Assembly: GCF_003253565.1 (NCBI RefSeq)
Contig: NZ_QKUF01000015.1
Span: 1 to 64,000 of the forward strand
Length of the DNA: 64,000 nt
Source: Thermosporothrix hazakensis
GTDB lineage: Bacteria; Chloroflexota; Ktedonobacteria; Ktedonobacterales; Ktedonobacteraceae
Reading direction: 5' to 3'
In this document: one piece after another, positions 60,346 through 64,000 of the stretch
How positions within the stretch are numbered: position 1 is the first letter of the stretch
Layout: each line of letters starts with the position of its first letter
The notes under the pieces: generated by a model
Database searches by the model: none
Seen by the model: the letters and a program-made list of their open reading frames with translations, nothing else
What the model was told of the DNA's origin: nothing
Position numbers and translations under genes: made by a program

Positions 60346-63300
60346 ATGTCTGCAACTCTTATGGGCGGAAAGAAAGCCGATCCACAGCGTATACAGCCGC
60401 TCTCAATCGTGACATTAGCCATCTGGCGTTTTCGCCACACCAGATTTCTGCTTCTGGTGACAACACTTGGCTTGATTGCTGCGGTGATGGTTGCCTGCGC
60501 CGTGCCACTCTTTACTCGAACCACGATTACTGCTGGCCTGCGTAACCTCCTGACCAGCAGCCTCTATACCGGAGGACAGCCCGCCGGGCAACTACAATAC
60601 ACGTTCTCGTCCTGGGCCTTTACCTCCTCCTATGTAGATGAGGTGCTGCGCGATGATATTCGGGGTGGGCTGCAACAGAATCAGCTTGACCAATTCCTCT
60701 CCTCGAACATCGAGACCATTCACTATACCTATGGCCTGCAACTTACCACGAAACTCAAACCAAAGCCAGCTCAAGTAATGGTTACCTCCGGGGACTTCGC
60801 GACCATTGCCCCATCACATATTCAGCTTCGTCAGGGGCGCATGCCCAATCCTCACAGCAAAGAGCTTGAAATCATTATCACCCCTGACACCGCCGATATT
60901 TTTCATCTACATCTCAATCAAACCTTGAATCTCACGCTCCCCTATGCCCTACAACCAGGCATCACTGAAAAGCAGAAGGCACAGCTCGGAGAGCTGCAAG
61001 TGACGGCTCATATTGTCGGCATCTTTTCGGTTCCAGATCAGGACCGCCCCTTCTGGGATGGAAACGATTTTACCGTCATTGATCTGGGCAACGGACAAAG
61101 CGGGGCCTTTTTCCTGACTGATAACATGCTTCTGCGTCAGATCTACAATCAGGCAAACGAGAAGGGGACACAGGGCAAAGCAGGAGGTGAACCGGGCATC
61201 TATCAAATTGCCGACAGCGCCTATAGCTTCCCGGCCACTATCTGGCGGTTGAGTATCGACCCACGCAAAGTCAACGCCGATCAATTGGATATACTGGCAG
61301 AGCGCTTCAAAGCCTATCAGAGCTATCTCAGCAACAAATACGGCAATATGACGCTCAACAATACCACTATGCGCATCCTGAATCGGCCAACGATCAAATA
61401 CGGCGGATCGCTCTTTATTTACAGCGAGTTGCTGCGCTCGAATGAGACAACGGGCATTCTGGATCAATACCGAGAACGCATTTCTGTCACCACCTTGCCG
61501 GTAAACATTATTGCCATACAGATTATCGCGCTTGTGCTCTTCTTTGTAAGCCTGAGCGTTAGCCTGCTGATCGACCACCAGACGGAAGCGATTGCCGTCT
61601 TGCGCAGCCGGGGAGCCAGTGGGGATCAGATTTTCGGCTCGCTCTTTCTTCAGGGGATTTTCCTCTGCCTGGTCGCGCTGCTGCTTGGCCTGCCTCTGGC
61701 CCTCCTGGCCGCCTTTTTTCTGGCACAACAGGCATTACCCGAGACCGACAAGAACGCGCTGGATGTGCTGACGACCACGCCGTTTCAGACATTCGTCCAG
61801 GCGCTTCCCTATGCCCTTATCATTCTGCTCATCTGCCTTGTAACTCTGTTTTTCTCGCTCCGCCGCAGCGCCTCTATGGACGTACTGGCAGTACGACATG
61901 AAGCCTCGCGGCCACGCCGCCAGTCGCTCTTTATGCGTCTACATCTTGATATTGTTGCCGCACTTATCGCCCTGCTTGGCTACGGCATCGCCATCTACGC
62001 AGGTAGCACCAGTGCCCAACTCGATGCCAGGGCACAAACGCTGTTACTCACGCCACTGACACTCCTCGCACCCATTCTCCTGATTCTGGCAGGGGTATTT
62101 CTTTTTCTGCGTTTCTATCCTAAACTGGTTGCGCTTCTGGCAGGCATCGCCAGCCGCTGGAACAGCTTCTCTCCTGTACTGGCTCTAGCCCAGATGGCTC
62201 GTAATCCCGGACAAAGTATCCGGATGATCCTGTTGCTCTCGCTGGCAACCTCCTTTGCCATCTTTACGCTTGTCTTTAGCGCTACACAGGAACGCCACGC
62301 GGTGGAGACAGCCAGCTATATTGCCGGCGCTGATATCCGCGTGAGTCTACCTTTTACCTACAGCCCGGAATCCGCGGCACAGCTCCTTCAGCGCTTACGA
62401 CAGTTGCCAGGCGTGCGTTCGGTCTCGACAGGCTTTAACTCTGATGGCTCAATCAACGGGACCACAGGTGATATTCCGCTCTCGCTCCTGCAACTCCGGG
62501 CAGTCGATGCTACAACCTTTGCACAAACAGCCTACTGGCCCGATCATGCACAACTTGAACAGATGATGAACCGTCTCGTCTCGCTACGAGAACAGGCCAA
62601 ACAGCAGGATGTCGTGCCCGTCTACGTTGATGAACTGCTCTGGCAGCAACTGCACTTAAAGGAGGGAGCGACCTTTGAGGCACAGATCAATAACCTTACG
62701 GCACGCTCAAATGCCTGGTGCTCGGCAAGGTTGCGCATATCCCGACGATCACCGATAGCACAGCCGGTCAGTTGAGCGATAGCCCGCCACCTCCTGGCGG
62801 CATCCTGCTCGACTATCAAACTTACCTCAACTACTATCAGAAGCTTTCAAGCGACTCCAATCTGAACAGACCACTCAACATCAATCAGCTCTGGTTCCGC
62901 ACGACGGATGACGAAAGCGTGCTGAAGACGCTGCGGAGTGAGCTGGAAAAGTACTCTCACGATAGCTTTGATCGGCGCGCGATTAAGCAGAGCCTGGACG
63001 TTGATCCTCTTAACCTGAATATGCTTGGCATTCTAACCCTGGGCGCAATAACCGCTCTGCTGTTAGCCACCGTTGGTGATCTCATTGCCTCGGTGCTTGG
63101 CATTCGCCCTCGTCTGACCAATTTTGCAGTGCTGCGTGCTCTGGGAACTGCTCCGCGCCAGCTTGCCAGTATCATCGGCTGGGAACAGGGCTTTATTTAC
63201 ATCCTGGCTATCTGTATCGGGCTCCTCTGTGGCAGCCTGCTGACCTTCACTATTGTACCCAACCTGATTCATATGAGCTTCCCGCGCGTTGGTATATTGA

Positions 63301-63485
63301 GCTCGCTATCACCCGGTGATTTCTACGCATTACAGCAAATCATACCGGGAACGCCGGTGCTGTCACCGCTCTTACTGATCGCGCTTGGCCTGCTTGTACT
63401 CACGTTTGCCGTTGCGCTCTGGCTGATGCTTCGCACCGTGGCCAAACCCTCTATGAGCCAGGTGCTGCGCTTAAATCAAGACTGA
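60346..63485 (+). pseudogene. FtsX/MacB-type ABC transporter permease with a frameshift
   Basis: Two consecutive frames together encode one permease of about 1046 residues. The first (60346-62775) starts at ATG with TM1 (RFLLLVTTLGLIAAVMVACAVPLF) and has an extracellular domain, a first FtsX core (IIALVLFFVSLSVSLLIDHQTEAIAVLRSRGAS) and a second extracellular domain. It leaves frame near 62692-62703: the sense reading continues in the +1 frame as GTLKCLVLGKVAHIPTIT to the final FtsX core (AVLRALGTAPRQLASIIGW). Loss of one base in ACG-GC would explain it. It is either a recent pseudogene or a sequence error. Such permeases form lipid or lipoprotein extruders; the ATPase gene is probably beyond the right edge. 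Confidence 0.82.
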
Positions 63486-63496
63486 AGGGACATCGT

Positions 63497-64000
63497 ATGG
63501 CAAAGATGAAGAAACAGCCTGTCATCAAAGATACTATGCCCTCTATTCTGACGCTGGTTCGCTGGCGCTGGAAGCAGAGCCTCTTTCTATTGCTGGTAGC
63601 CGGGCTCGGTATACTGGGCTCAACGATTCTGATGAGTATGGTGCCCCTGTTCTCTGCTGTCACAGCAACCGCAGGACTGCGCAGCACCCTGGCAACCACA
63701 TCACAGAATAGAGAGCTAACCTTTGATTCCCGGCTTCATGGCCTCTCTACCAGTAATTTCGCCGCGCTACAACAGCGTTTTCACGAATTACTGCAAAAGC
63801 CACTCGGCCCCTATCTTTCTAAAGAGGAAGAGCATAGCTTTCTGGTCCCACTACTGACCATCGAACGGCCCACACCCCGCAAACAAGGGGATCAAATGAA
63901 TATTTTTAGCTCACCTGCCAAACAACTGACAACGCATGTGACGATGATCGGGGGCCGGCTCCCTGACGATACCAGCGAGCACATTGAAGTGATGGTTACT
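63497..64000 (+). CDS. FtsX/MacB-type ABC permease, partial (5' end)
   Basis: The gene begins at the ATG at 63497 (GAAGGGAC upstream), 12 bp after the previous stop, and continues past the window edge with 168 codons visible. It opens LTLVRWRWKQSLFLLLVAGLGILGSTILMSMVPLFSAV, like the upstream permease, so the two are tandem paralogues. The ongoing frame then holds an extracellular domain. Probably part of the same transporter operon. Confidence 0.85.
   Translation, partial: MAKMKKQPVIKDTMPSILTLVRWRWKQSLFLLLVAGLGILGSTILMSMVPLFSAVTATAGLRSTLATTSQNRELTFDSRLHGLSTSNFAALQQRFHELLQKPLGPYLSKEEEHSFLVPLLTIERPTPRKQGDQMNIFSSPAKQLTTHVTMIGGRLPDDTSEHIEVMVT

Noticed and set aside
1..64000. tRNA or rRNA genes, transposases, integrases
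   Set aside because: I scanned for TPsiC-loop patterns, rRNA landmarks and transposase-like frames and saw none; a short tRNA could still be missed by eye.

Overview
The window looks like chromosomal DNA of a Chloroflexota bacterium, most probably class Ktedonobacteria (Ktedonobacter/Dictyobacter-like). This is an inference from protein character: F420-type PPOX proteins, a multi-domain histidine kinase, zinc-ribbon Ser/Thr kinases, NACHT-HEAT proteins, and ABC-F, S9 peptidase and P450 genes on DNA of roughly balanced GC. There is no rRNA, tRNA, CRISPR array, transposase or prophage in view.

Layout. 1-400: minus-strand T-box leader (probable lysine specifier) for a gene beyond the left edge, with its promoter. 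0.4-5.6 kb: PPOX protein, a GH5 protein lacking its nucleophile, an alpha/beta hydrolase, a small helical protein and two tandem paralogous membrane proteins with repeat tails. 5.8-8.4 kb: siroheme synthase plus assimilatory sulfite reductase, with a dyad operator shared with a divergent beta-propeller-like gene. 9.5-15.3 kb: HflX, cytochrome P450, ABC-F ATPase with a long leader. 15.3-18.6 kb: a large membrane-anchored NACHT-HEAT NTPase. 18.6-29.6 kb: GNAT, S9 peptidase, helical membrane protein, HAD phosphatase, ECF-like sigma factor, methyltransferase plus Rieske membrane protein, lone receiver, MscS-type TM protein, sensor kinase.

29.7-38.9 kb is a tightly packed nine-gene operon (minus strand): gmhA, gmhB, hldE, two GT9 heptosyltransferase-like genes, three further glycosyltransferases and an SDR. 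It encodes ADP-D-glycero-D-manno-heptose synthesis and transfer, striking in a lineage thought to lack LPS. 39.2-43.4 kb: PAP2 phosphatase, PPOX, DHA2 transporter, Ser/Thr kinase. At 43.7 kb three TTAACA-type hexamers at 11-bp spacing form a Pho-box-like site before a Pho84-family transporter.

45.3-51.0 kb is a compact type II polyketide-like locus: SnoaL-like protein (divergent), an alpha/beta hydrolase-fold protein missing Ser and His, KS-alpha, KS-beta (Cys to Thr) and a flavin monooxygenase, coupled by start/stop overlaps, with no ACP seen. 52.5-54.8 kb is an AT-rich two-gene insert (DUF488 protein plus an unrecognised partner) between a sugar kinase and ung. 56.9-59.7 kb encodes DUF2089, a small protein and a LiaX/YvlB-like beta-repeat protein; all three share one short helical module. 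The window ends in two tandem FtsX-type ABC permeases, the first with a frameshift, the second cut by the edge.
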